Shown here: one piece after another, positions 25,836 through 34,051 of the stretch
Position numbering within the stretch: the stretch's first letter is position 1
Layout of the letters: every line of letters starts with the position of its first letter
Source of the DNA: Acidimicrobiales bacterium
GTDB lineage: Bacteria; Actinomycetota; Acidimicrobiia; Acidimicrobiales; MedAcidi-G1
DNA: 57,497 nt
Direction: 5' to 3'
NCBI GenBank assembly: GCA_028823445.1
Contig: JAPKBH010000010.1
Coordinates: 1 to 57,497 of the forward strand
Notes under the pieces: generated by a model
Database searches by the model: none
Told to the model about the DNA's origin: nothing
The model's input: the letters and a program-made list of their open reading frames with translations, nothing else
Program-made: the position numbers and the translations under genes

Positions 25836-27007
25836 TGACCCGGAGGCGAGTGGCCGTTACCGGCCTCGGCGTTATCGCCTCTTGCGGTACAGGCGTTGAT
25901 GCCTTCTGGGATGGCCTTTGCGGCCCGGCCCCCGAAGGCGAACGGCGTATTAAAGACTTTGACCCGACGCCGTATTTTGCGAACCCAAAAGAAATAAGGC
26001 GCAGTGACCGAAGCACTCAATTTGCTCTGGCCACCGCACAAATGGCTTTGGAACAGGCCGGCGATTTAACTGCCGAAGCCGCACGCAAAGGGGTCATCGT
26101 AGCCACCGGCATCGGGGGGATCGCCACCCTCGAAGCGCAGATTCAAGTACTGCTCGAAAAAGGCGAACGAAGGGTTTCTCCATTTTTGGTGCCCATGATG
26201 ATGGCCAATGCTGCCACCGCTGCTGTTTCTATGCGCCATGGTTTTTGTGGGCCTGCAGAAAATGTTTGCACGGCTTGCGCTGCAGGCACTCACGCCATTG
26301 CCAACGCTGCACGTTTAATTGCCGGAGGCCGCTGCGACGTGGTTTTGGCCGGTGGAACCGAAGCGGCCTTTACCCCGACCGCCGTTGCCGGATTTACCAA
26401 CATGACCGCTATTTCGAGTTCCGGCATCTCTCGGCCTTTTGATGCCGAACGAGACGGCTTCATGATGGGTGAAGGTGCCGGCATGCTGGTTCTTGAAGAC
26501 TGGGAAACCGCTCAAGAACGAGGCGCCACCATTTTGGCCGAAATACTCGGCGGAGCGAGCACTGCCGATGCCCACCACATCACCGCACCTTCTCCCGGCG
26601 GGGTCGGAGCCATTAGTTGCATGCAACTCGCCCTAGAAGAAGCAGGCCTTACCGCTGATCAGATCGGCCACGTAAACGCTCACGGCACCTCAACTCCTCT
26701 CAACGATATGGCCGAAGCAGCCGCCATGGCCCAGGTGTTTGGCGACGGCAATCCGTTGGTTACTTCCACCAAAGGCATCACCGGTCACGCTTTGGGCGCC
26801 GCCGGAGCCATCGAAGCCGTAGCCGTAGTTTTGGCTATGCAAAAAGCATTGATTCCGCCCACTGCGGGCTACGCCACCCCAGACCCAGACATGGCCGCCA
26901 TCAACTTGGTGACCGGCGCTCCCGTTTCGTGGGAGCCTGCGCCGGCCATGTCTAACTCGTTTGGCTTTGGCGGCCACAACGGGTCACTGGTTATTGGCCC
27001 CGCTTAA
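25835..27007 (+). CDS. fabF: 3-oxoacyl-ACP synthase II
   Basis: FabF extends acyl-ACP by condensation with malonyl-ACP. The Cys-His-His triad is intact: Cys148 in CTACAAGTHA, His283 in VNAHGTSTP and His318 in KGITGHALGAAG, with Lys313 present. The C-terminal SNSFGFGGHN loop is also canonical. It is 390 residues, slightly shorter than E. coli FabF. It is translationally coupled to acpP and meets fabZ tail to tail with a four-base overlap. No fabH initiator synthase is in the window. Confidence 0.95.
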   Translation: MTRRRVAVTGLGVIASCGTGVDAFWDGLCGPAPEGERRIKDFDPTPYFANPKEIRRSDRSTQFALATAQMALEQAGDLTAEAARKGVIVATGIGGIATLEAQIQVLLEKGERRVSPFLVPMMMANAATAAVSMRHGFCGPAENVCTACAAGTHAIANAARLIAGGRCDVVLAGGTEAAFTPTAVAGFTNMTAISSSGISRPFDAERDGFMMGEGAGMLVLEDWETAQERGATILAEILGGASTADAHHITAPSPGGVGAISCMQLALEEAGLTADQIGHVNAHGTSTPLNDMAEAAAMAQVFGDGNPLVTSTKGITGHALGAAGAIEAVAVVLAMQKALIPPTAGYATPDPDMAAINLVTGAPVSWEPAPAMSNSFGFGGHNGSLVIGPA

Positions 27008-27453
27008 GCTGAATCTTCGCCCGTTGCTACTGGGGCAAAAACAAACAACAGGTCGCACTGGCAGGCTTTTTCCCCGTTGACGGTTGCTGTGCCACTGCCC
27101 CGCCCGGCCCGTGCCGATACTCGATCGAGGGTCACTGCGAGTTCTAAACGATCTCCGGGGAGCACCTGGCGCCGAAAACGAACCTTGTCAATGCCGCCAA
27201 AGAGCGCCAACTTTCCTGCGAAATCTGGATTACTCAACAACGCATAGGCCCCGAGTTGAGCAATGGACTCGCACTGTAAGACACCAGGCAAGGTAGGGAG
27301 GCCAGGGAAATGCCCGGCAAAGAAATCTTCATGGCCAGTGAGTTGCCAAAACCCGGTAGCAGAAACCCCGGCTTCCAGCGCCGTGACCTCGGTTAAAAAC
27401 AGGAACGGATCACGGTGAGGAATAACTTCTTGGGGAAGCGGAAAGGTACTCAT
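27004..27453 (-). CDS. fabZ: 3-hydroxyacyl-ACP dehydratase FabZ-like
   Basis: FabZ removes water from 3-hydroxyacyl-ACP. The hot-dog fold protein has PHRDPFLFL near the N-terminus, catalytic His48 in GHFPGLPTLPGVL and Glu62 in CESIAQLGA, with the family's 14-residue spacing. Its 149 residues match FabZ. It is on the opposite strand from fabD-fabG-acpP-fabF and overlaps the end of fabF, so it completes the elongation gene set locally (with enoyl reductase missing) but must be separately transcribed. Confidence 0.87.
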   Translation of the reverse strand: MSTFPLPQEVIPHRDPFLFLTEVTALEAGVSATGFWQLTGHEDFFAGHFPGLPTLPGVLQCESIAQLGAYALLSNPDFAGKLALFGGIDKVRFRRQVLPGDRLELAVTLDRVSARAGRGSGTATVNGEKACQCDLLFVFAPVATGEDSA

Positions 27454-27520
27454 TAGCCAACGACCTTAAACAGACGGTTTGCCAGGCGACTCATCGGAAA
27501 GTAAAAACACTTCGGCGAAC

Positions 27521-27550
27521 GTTGGGGCGACGCTTCCACGTCACCCCAAC
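27521..27550 (-). terminator. Hairpin downstream of the HU gene
   Basis: GTTGGGGCGACG (27521-27532) pairs with CGTCACCCCAAC (27539-27550) with one C-A mismatch and a six-base loop, a strong GC-rich stem. On the minus strand it follows the HU stop by about 40 bases; a run of five T lies a further 10-12 bases on, so it is an imperfect intrinsic terminator. Confidence 0.5.
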
Positions 27551-27591
27551 CCACGCCAGTTCAGTTAACCGAAGTCAACTGCGATTCTGAA

Positions 27592-27870
27592 TTAGGCGCC
27601 TTTGCCGGCTGCCTTCAACTTTGAACCAGCTTTTACCTTCACAGCCTTGCTGGCTGGAATGTGCATTGCTGCTCCGGTTGCTGGGTTACGACCTTCACGA
27701 GCGGCCCGATCGACCTGCTCGAAAGAAATCCACCCAGGGATGCTTACTTTGCCACCACCGCGTACGGTGCCAGCGATAGCGCCAAACATGGCATCAATGC
27801 AGGCACCAGCATCCTTTTGGGACACTCCGGTTTCTGCGGCCATAGCTGAAATTAGCTCACTTTTATTCAT
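27592..27870 (-). CDS. hup: HU-family DNA-binding protein
   Basis: HU is a small nucleoid protein that bends DNA. The 92 residues have the expected helical dimerisation part (MNKSELISAMAAETGVS) and beta-arm (RNPATGAAMHIPASKAVKVKAGSKLK). Unlike mycobacterial HupB it lacks a long Lys/Ala-rich tail; only a short KLKAAGKGA end remains. AAGGAG six bases before ATG is a strong site. A TTGACA upstream on the minus strand has no convincing -10 partner. Confidence 0.93.
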   Translation of the reverse strand: MNKSELISAMAAETGVSQKDAGACIDAMFGAIAGTVRGGGKVSIPGWISFEQVDRAAREGRNPATGAAMHIPASKAVKVKAGSKLKAAGKGA

Positions 27871-28052
27871 TGACCACTCCTTACTGTTAGCGAGAAAGAC
27901 ACTTCCTCTCTCGGGTCAAATGACACGCGACACCTTTTCTAGGCCCATGTCAAGCATTTAAGCCCTTTTTGGGAATATTTTTTTAAAGCGCCATATGGGG
28001 AAAACCACCCCCGACGGGCAAAGAGCCTGCCCTTCACGCAAATTACAAAGCC
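27871..28052. other. Intergenic region upstream of HU
   Basis: No gene was recognised in these 182 bases. They hold the HU ribosome site (27879-27884) and a TTGACA near 27950 on the minus strand that could be a -35 element. AT-rich runs (TTTTTTT near 27978) may raise promoter activity. The glbO stop lies at its right end. Confidence 0.4.
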
Positions 28053-28466
28053 TTATTTAGCGCTCTCATCGTTGATGAGTTGTCGTCCGGTATTGCCGAA
28101 GTACGCCATAACTATCTCTTGGGCTTCGGGCTCTAAACCACCGCTTTCAACCGCCGCCGTCATGTGGGTCATCCAAGCCGCACGCTCTCGCTCCCCCACG
28201 ACAAACCCCGCATGCCGCATACGCAAACGCGGGTGCCCACGTTGTTCGTCGTAAGCGTGCGAGCCTCCCCAATATTGCTGCAAAAACATGGCCAACCATT
28301 TTCGCGAGTCGGTGAGATCCTCGGGGTAAAGCGGTCGCAACACCGGGTCTTGTTCTACCCCGTCGTAAAAGCGATTCACTAAGTCCACGAACCACTGGTC
28401 TCCGCCTACTACTTCGTGCAGGCTGCCCGGAGCACTGCCCTCGGGTTGGCTAAGCGCTCTACGCAT
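28053..28466 (-). CDS. glbO: Truncated haemoglobin, group II (GlbO type)
   Basis: Group II truncated haemoglobins bind O2 or NO and are implicated in oxygen handling or redox protection. All four haem-pocket residues of the group are present: Tyr34 (B10), Tyr47 (CD1), proximal His85 (F8) in HPRLRMRH, and Trp98 (G8), with the spacings of M. tuberculosis GlbO (13, 13). The motif QYWGGSHAYDEQRGHP is characteristic. ATG at 28466 has GGGAGG six bases upstream and overlaps the trpA stop by eight bases, giving 137 residues; the longer frame start at 28502 lies inside trpA. It is the last gene of the trp operon. Confidence 0.93.
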   Translation of the reverse strand: MRRALSQPEGSAPGSLHEVVGGDQWFVDLVNRFYDGVEQDPVLRPLYPEDLTDSRKWLAMFLQQYWGGSHAYDEQRGHPRLRMRHAGFVVGERERAAWMTHMTAAVESGGLEPEAQEIVMAYFGNTGRQLINDESAK

Positions 28467-29235
28467 TGAGGGCCTCCCGGAAGTCCTTAACCAACGCGGC
28501 AACGCCCTCAGGGCCTTCAGGAGACAACATGCGCTCTACTACTGCGGTACCCACCACCACGCCGTCTCCGGCCGCTGCGGCCTCTACCGCTTGTTCTGGA
28601 GTGCCGATGCCTACCCCAATGAGTACCGGTAGGTCAGTCAGGTTCTTTAACCGTCGAGCGATCTCAGTAGCGCTAGAAGCCAACTCGCTACGCACCCCAG
28701 TTACTCCCAACAAACCCACTCCGTAGATAAATCCTCGTGAACGTTCGCACACGGCCGTCAAGCGTTCATCGTCTCCGGTGGGAGCAGCCAAAAGAATAGT
28801 TTCTACTCCTGCTGCATCGGCCGCGGCCGCCCAGTCGGCGGTTTCTTCTAAGGGCATATCCGGAAGAATGCACCCAGAAACCCCCGCTTTGGCCAGGCTT
28901 TGGGCAAAGCGTTCGAGGCCCATGTGAGCAGCAATGTTGTAGTAGGTCATAACCGCTAACGGCACCCCCACATCGAGGCGTTCCAGGCGACTCAAAATGT
29001 TTGCCGGGGTAGCACCACCTTTAAGCGCTTTCTCGTTGGCCTCTTGGATGACCGGCCCATCCATTACCGGGTCAGAAAAGGGGATACCGATTTCGATAAC
29101 GTCGGCACCGGCCGCCGCTACGGCCAGCACGGTGGTTTCAAAATCATCGTCCAAAGCACCAGTCATATAGATAACCAGGGACTTTCCCCCCGCTTCCCGG
29201 CGAGCCCGCAGCGCTTCTTCTACTGCTCCGCTCAT
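28459..29235 (-). CDS. trpA: Tryptophan synthase alpha chain
   Basis: TrpA cleaves indole-3-glycerol phosphate to indole, which passes through the complex to TrpB. The catalytic Glu and Asp lie in [19 protein letters not shown] near residues 47-58, and the phosphate-binding [10 protein letters not shown] and VVVGTAVV motifs are near the C-terminus. 258 residues is normal. Its ATG overlaps the trpB stop by four bases (ATGA) and its end overlaps glbO. Confidence 0.96.
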   Translation of the reverse strand: MSGAVEEALRARREAGGKSLVIYMTGALDDDFETTVLAVAAAGADVIEIGIPFSDPVMDGPVIQEANEKALKGGATPANILSRLERLDVGVPLAVMTYYNIAAHMGLERFAQSLAKAGVSGCILPDMPLEETADWAAAADAAGVETILLAAPTGDDERLTAVCERSRGFIYGVGLLGVTGVRSELASSATEIARRLKNLTDLPVLIGVGIGTPEQAVEAAAAGDGVVVGTAVVERMLSPEGPEGVAALVKDFREALNA

Positions 29236-30419
29236 GCTCGGCCTTCCTTTTCGAGGAGTTCCAATATCTGATCAACATCTTTATCGCCCCGCCCCGACAA
29301 GTTGATCAACACGGTTTTTCCGGCCAGCGAGGCCCGCTCACGTGACACCCACGCCAAAGCATGCGCTGGTTCGAGGGCCGGAATGATCCCCTCTAAGCGA
29401 CTGAGCAACTGAAAGGCCTCTACAACTTCTGTGTCGGTCACTGACTCATAGCGAGCACGACCCGAAGCAGCCAAGAAACTATGTTCGGGCCCCACCCCGG
29501 GGTAGTCCAGCCCGGCGCTTATGGATTCTGCTTCCAACACCTGACCGAACTCGTCTTGCATCAAAAAGGATCGTGAGCCATGAACCACGCCCGGCACGCC
29601 ACGGCCCACCGCCGCTCCGCCTGCTGGTTCGACGCCCACCAAATCGGCGGGAGAATCAGCAAAACCGGAGAAAATCCCTATGGCGTTTGAACCACCACCG
29701 ACACAAGCCACCACCACATCGGGTGTGGTGCCGAGTCGTTCCTGGCACTGGCTGCGGGCTTCGCTGCCCAGTACCTCGTGAAAGGTTCGCACCATCCACG
29801 GGTACGGGTGGGGCCCCATAACCGAACCCAAGCAGTAATGCGAGTCTTCAACAGTGGCCACCCAGTCACGCATGGCTTCGTTAATGGCGTCTTTAAGCGT
29901 GCGGCTACCAGACAGGGCAGTACGCACTTCAGCTCCCAACAAGCGCATACGGAACACATTGAGTTTTTGACGCTCTACATCAACCTCGCCCATGTAGACG
30001 CAACATTCCATGCCGAGTAGCGCCGCTGCAGTAGCCGTAGCTACCCCGTGCTGGCCGGCTCCCGTTTCGGCCACCAACCGGGTTTTGCCCATGCGTTGAG
30101 CAAGCAAGGCTTGACCCAAAACATTATTTATTTTGTGCGAACCAGTGTGGTTGAGATCTTCTCGTTTTAATAAAATCCGACAGCCCAACAACTCGGAAAG
30201 ATTCGGGCAGTCAGTGAGCGGCGAAGGACGTCCGGCGTAGTCGGCCAGCAAGTCATCGAGTTGCTTACGAAAAGACGGGTCGGCCCAGGCTTCGTTGAAG
30301 GCTTTTTCTAGCTCTAAGCAAGCGGGCATCAAGGTTTCGGGTACAAAACGTCCGCCAAAATCACCGAAACGACCCGAAGCATCAGGGGGCTTTAGCGCCT
30401 CATTTTCGTTTAGTTCCAT
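29232..30419 (-). CDS. trpB: Tryptophan synthase beta chain
   Basis: TrpB joins indole and serine using PLP. The PLP lysine is in [10 protein letters not shown], near residue 92; [12 protein letters not shown] and the phosphate loop [10 protein letters not shown] follow. I take ATG at 30419 (395 residues), preceded by GAGGG; a TTG five codons earlier is less likely. It overlaps the trpF stop by ten bases and the trpA start by four, so the trp genes are tightly coupled. Confidence 0.96.
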   Translation of the reverse strand: MELNENEALKPPDASGRFGDFGGRFVPETLMPACLELEKAFNEAWADPSFRKQLDDLLADYAGRPSPLTDCPNLSELLGCRILLKREDLNHTGSHKINNVLGQALLAQRMGKTRLVAETGAGQHGVATATAAALLGMECCVYMGEVDVERQKLNVFRMRLLGAEVRTALSGSRTLKDAINEAMRDWVATVEDSHYCLGSVMGPHPYPWMVRTFHEVLGSEARSQCQERLGTTPDVVVACVGGGSNAIGIFSGFADSPADLVGVEPAGGAAVGRGVPGVVHGSRSFLMQDEFGQVLEAESISAGLDYPGVGPEHSFLAASGRARYESVTDTEVVEAFQLLSRLEGIIPALEPAHALAWVSRERASLAGKTVLINLSGRGDKDVDQILELLEKEGRA

Positions 30420-31072
30420 AATCCCTCTTCCCAATCAAACGGTCGTTTTTCTGTCCCCTGGTATTCTTCGACTTCGGCCGCCTGCGCTGCGGTAATAAAG
30501 GCGCGCAGCTTGCGGGGGTCTTTACGCCCCGATTCGGCCTCTACCCCACTGGCCACGTCAACTCCCCAAGGGTTCACTTTGGCGATGGCCGTGGCCACAT
30601 TTTCTGGCGTTAACCCGCCAGCCAATAACAGGCGTTGACCGCTAGGTGCACCTTCGGCCAACGACCAATCAAAAACCTCACCCGACCCGGGGGTAGGCGA
30701 GTCCAGCAGCAACACGTCGGCTCCGAACTGCTCAAAATTTGTGAGATCCGGCGAACCGGCGGCCAAAGCACGAATAGTCACCGGCACTCTTTCCGCTATC
30801 CAACGGCAAGTTTCTGGGCTTTCATGCCCATGGAGTTGCACTGCTCGCAGCCCAACTTGGTTAACGGTTTCTAAAACTTTTTCTTTGGTGGCGTCCCTAA
30901 ACACCCCCACCGTCATAATGTCTGCCGGCAACTGACGCACCATGTCTCGAGCAGCTAATGGTGCTACCTGGCGCACCGACGGAGCAAAAATAAAGCCCAC
31001 CGCATCGGCGCCCAGAGCGGTAGCCAGCAAGGCATCTTCCTCTCGGGTGATTCCGCAGATCTTGATGAACAT
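30410..31072 (-). CDS. trpF: Phosphoribosylanthranilate isomerase
   Basis: TrpF converts phosphoribosylanthranilate to CdRP. The N-terminal [12 protein letters not shown] contains the catalytic Cys, the acid Asp lies in [11 protein letters not shown] near residue 127, and the phosphate-binding [10 protein letters not shown] and GVDVASGVE motifs are clear. The last 20-odd residues extend past the usual end ([17 protein letters not shown]). Many Actinobacteria lack trpF and use the bifunctional PriA; here a separate trpF sits between trpC and trpB. Confidence 0.94.
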   Translation of the reverse strand: MFIKICGITREEDALLATALGADAVGFIFAPSVRQVAPLAARDMVRQLPADIMTVGVFRDATKEKVLETVNQVGLRAVQLHGHESPETCRWIAERVPVTIRALAAGSPDLTNFEQFGADVLLLDSPTPGSGEVFDWSLAEGAPSGQRLLLAGGLTPENVATAIAKVNPWGVDVASGVEAESGRKDPRKLRAFITAAQAAEVEEYQGTEKRPFDWEEGLWN

Positions 31073-31081
31073 GGCCTGAAC

Positions 31082-31897
31082 CTACTGTGTCTCGGGGCGA
31101 CTGTTGGTGTTCGCCGGAGAGCGCCGGAGGTCGGCCACACTCTGAGCAGGGTCTTCTGCGATGACCAGCCACTCCCCTACTAAAAGCGCATCAAATCCGG
31201 CTTGGGCGAGAGCCGGACCATCGGCTGGGCTGGCGATCCCTGACTCCGCTACCCGGAGCACTTCGGCAGGCAACGCTCGAGCCACCCGTAGCGCTCGCTC
31301 GGTGTCCACCGCAAAAGTGTGCAGGTCACGCTGATTTACCCCAATCAAAGAAGCCCCAACATTGAGGGCCCGCTCTGCTTCAACTTCATCGTGGATTTCT
31401 AACAAAACATCCAAAGTGAGTTCTTGGGCCAAGGCGGAAAAATCGTTCAACTGGTAGTCGTCGAGGGCGGCAGCAATGAGCAGTACCGCATCAGCACCCA
31501 TAAGACGGGCGTCGCAAATGTTGCGCAAATCGACGGTGAAGTCTTTGCGTAACACAGGTAGAGCACAAGCGTTGCGGGCCTCTTGTAAGTCTTGAGGGGA
31601 GCCGGCAAAATGGGGCTGATCTGTAAGCACCGAAAGGCAGGTCGCTCCTCCTTGTTCGTATTTTTGAGCTACCTCTGCTGGGACAAGGTGCATGGCCAAA
31701 TCGCCTTTAGAGGGAGATCGGCGCTTGAACTCGGCGATTACTGCTAACTCTTCTGGGGGGCGACTTTTGATGCGCTCTGCGAACCCTCGGGTGGGGGCGG
31801 TTTCTGCCGCTTGATCAATCAGTACGTCCACGCTACGGCGGTCGTTCGCTGCTTGTTCTCGGTGATAGTCGAGAATGCCATCCAAGTAGGTGCCCAT
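31082..31897 (-). CDS. trpC: Indole-3-glycerol phosphate synthase
   Basis: TrpC closes the indole ring from CdRP. Conserved motifs are visible: EFKRRSPSKGD near residue 56 with the catalytic Lys, VLRKDFTVD near residue 115, LLEIHDEVE near residue 160, IGVNQRDLHTF near residue 187 and AESGIASPAD near residue 217. The 271 residues include a short C-terminal extension. It is the first gene of trpC-trpF-trpB-trpA-glbO; no Trp-rich leader peptide or attenuator was found in the 100 bases before it. It diverges from the two-component genes. Confidence 0.95.
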   Translation of the reverse strand: MGTYLDGILDYHREQAANDRRSVDVLIDQAAETAPTRGFAERIKSRPPEELAVIAEFKRRSPSKGDLAMHLVPAEVAQKYEQGGATCLSVLTDQPHFAGSPQDLQEARNACALPVLRKDFTVDLRNICDARLMGADAVLLIAAALDDYQLNDFSALAQELTLDVLLEIHDEVEAERALNVGASLIGVNQRDLHTFAVDTERALRVARALPAEVLRVAESGIASPADGPALAQAGFDALLVGEWLVIAEDPAQSVADLRRSPANTNSRPETQ

Positions 31898-31997
31898 AGG
31901 GTGAGACTACCCAACGCACCGCCGGGCCCCTGCTTCATTTTTCTTTAGAGGAGACTCTTAACACGCTCCTCACATGATGATGGCATGATGGCTACCT

Positions 31998-32675
31998 ATG
32001 AGCGAGCGTTCAATCATTGTATTAGTTGAAGACGACCCCAACATTGCCGACCTGGTAGACCTCTATTTAACCAACGAGGGGCACCGTGTTTATCAGGCCA
32101 CTGCCGGGGTACGAGCTCTAGAAGTGTGCGCTTTGCGTAAACCTGAGTTGGTTATTTTGGACATCGGCCTGGCCGGCGAAATGGACGGCTTTGATGTTTG
32201 TCGGTCGTTGCGAGCAGACTCCAACGTTCCCATCATTATGTTGACCGCACGCCATGACGAAATTGATCGGGTGGTGGGCTTCGAATTGGGGGCTGACGAC
32301 TACGTTGTTAAACCTTTTAGCCCCCGAGAACTGATGGGGCGGGTGCGCGCTATTTTGCGGCGCAGCGGCACACCAGTTGCTGACAACACCCAACTCATGA
32401 CCATAGGGTCGTTACAAATTGATGGGCAACGGTGCGAAGTCTTGCTCGATGGACAGCCCGTTTCTTTGGCGGCTCAAGAGTGGGCGCTCCTGTGGTTTTT
32501 TGCACAAAACCGTGGCTTGGCCCTTACCCGTCGCCAACTTTTAGATGGTGGGTGGGGTTCCGATTGGATAGGTGACATCCGCACCGTAGATGTTCATGTG
32601 CGCCAACTACGCCGCAAACTCGGCGATGCTCTGCCGGTAAAAACGGTACGAGGCATCGGCTACCGGTTCGACTGA
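31998..32675 (+). CDS. OmpR-family response regulator
   Basis: The 225 residues comprise a receiver domain (1-120; acidic Glu11/Asp12/Asp13, phospho-acceptor Asp55 in VILDIGL, Lys in VVKPFSPRE) and a C-terminal winged helix (about 130-225, TVDVHVRQLRRKLGD and TVRGIGYRFD). It should bind DNA as a phosphorylated dimer. The stop overlaps the kinase start (TGATG), so the two are cotranslated. The target is unknown. No good Shine-Dalgarno precedes ATG at 31998. Confidence 0.92.
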   Translation: MSERSIIVLVEDDPNIADLVDLYLTNEGHRVYQATAGVRALEVCALRKPELVILDIGLAGEMDGFDVCRSLRADSNVPIIMLTARHDEIDRVVGFELGADDYVVKPFSPRELMGRVRAILRRSGTPVADNTQLMTIGSLQIDGQRCEVLLDGQPVSLAAQEWALLWFFAQNRGLALTRRQLLDGGWGSDWIGDIRTVDVHVRQLRRKLGDALPVKTVRGIGYRFD

Positions 32676-34051
32676 TGCAACGTCGCTTGGTGGTCACCCT
32701 GGTTGGGGTCGTAGTAGTGGGTCTTTTTTTAGCGGGCTTGGGCACGGTTTTTCAAGCTCGGCTAGATCGTCAATCCTTTACCCGCGACCAACTCACCGAC
32801 CGAGCGAAATCTACAACGGCTTTCATTGACGAAACTTTAATGGCGATAGATCGCTCACCTTTTGGCCGCGAACGCTTGCGGCGCATTACCCAAGCTTTAG
32901 GAGTCAGCGAGTTTGGCTTACTCATCGTCAACGAAACCTCTTCGGAACCCCTCGATGTCTTAGCGGCTCTCCCCGATGGTCTAGATTTTGCCGCCCTTGA
33001 CCTGGAAGAACTCTTTGCCAACGGCACCAGCTCTGGCGCTTTAGAGGGCCGCGCATGGGCCGCTACTCTTTCGAAAACCAGTTTGCCCAACGAGGCCGCC
33101 GCGATAGTGGTGGTGGCAGGAGAATACGATGATGCGCTGGGCGATGCGGTGCGTTGGTTTTTGTTTGCGGCCTTCGCAACGATAATTCTGGCCGTTTTTG
33201 TTGCCCTCCGCTTGAGCAAGCAAATGGCTCAACCCATTATTGAGGCCACCAAAACTGCGGGCCGCCTCGCTGACGGAGACTTAACCAGTCGGCTTCCCCA
33301 ACCCGATCCCCAAGAAACCGACGAAGCCGCCGACCTCGCTCGAGCCATAAACGCCATGGCCGCTAACCTCGAGCGGGCTCGCGGTGTAGAACGGCAATTT
33401 TTGCTCTCAGTTTCACACGACCTACGCACCCCCATGACCTCCATTCAGGGTTACGCCGAAGCACTTACAGACGGTACGTCTACCGACGCCCAGCGGGCGG
33501 GGGCCATCATTTTGTCGGAGTCTCGGCGCCTTGACCGTTTGGTACGTGACTTGCTTGAGTTGGCTCGTCTCGATGCCCGACAGTTCACTATGCATCAACA
33601 AAGCATTGACCTTTCCCAGGCGGCACAACGCTCGCTGGATGGCTTTCGGCCCAGCGCCCAAGAAGCAGACATCGATTTAGTCTTTAGCAGCGCGCCAAGC
33701 GCTGCTCACGTCAACGTAGACCCCGACCGGTTAGCTCAGGTCATGGCCAATTTGATAGAAAACGCCCTTCGTTACACCACAAGTCGCATCACCCTTGGGG
33801 TTGCTCTTGAGGGCGGTTACGCCACGCTTTCGGTAATCGACAACGGGCCCGGTATCGCCGACGAAGACCTGGCTCATGTCTTTGAACGCCTTTATGTTTC
33901 TCGCCATCAGCCCAAAAATACTGAATCTGGATCTGGCCTTGGCCTCGCTATTGTCCGAGAATTGGTAGAAGCCATGGAGGGCACCGTGCAGGTGGCCTCC
34001 ACCTTAGGTTCGGGCACCACCATGACCGTGTCGTTCCCGCTGCTGCCTTAA
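32675..34051 (+). CDS. Sensor histidine kinase
   Basis: The 458-residue membrane kinase has TM1 (about 5-26), a 130-residue extracytoplasmic region without a recognised sensor fold, TM2 (about 160-181), a HAMP domain (to about 235), HisKA with His248 in SVSHDLRTP, and a HATPase domain with N box NLIENALRYT, DNGPGIAD and the GSGLGLAI loop. It pairs with the response regulator just upstream. The stop codon lies in a TTAA that also supplies the trpE stop on the other strand. Confidence 0.93.
   Translation: MQRRLVVTLVGVVVVGLFLAGLGTVFQARLDRQSFTRDQLTDRAKSTTAFIDETLMAIDRSPFGRERLRRITQALGVSEFGLLIVNETSSEPLDVLAALPDGLDFAALDLEELFANGTSSGALEGRAWAATLSKTSLPNEAAAIVVVAGEYDDALGDAVRWFLFAAFATIILAVFVALRLSKQMAQPIIEATKTAGRLADGDLTSRLPQPDPQETDEAADLARAINAMAANLERARGVERQFLLSVSHDLRTPMTSIQGYAEALTDGTSTDAQRAGAIILSESRRLDRLVRDLLELARLDARQFTMHQQSIDLSQAAQRSLDGFRPSAQEADIDLVFSSAPSAAHVNVDPDRLAQVMANLIENALRYTTSRITLGVALEGGYATLSVIDNGPGIADEDLAHVFERLYVSRHQPKNTESGSGLGLAIVRELVEAMEGTVQVASTLGSGTTMTVSFPLLP

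Noticed and set aside
27930..27990. TTGACA upstream of HU as a full promoter
   Set aside because: No acceptable -10 hexamer lies 16-18 bases downstream, so it was mentioned only as a possible -35 element.
31898..31997. Trp leader peptide or attenuator upstream of trpC
   Set aside because: No short frame with consecutive Trp codons and no alternative hairpins with a T tract were found.
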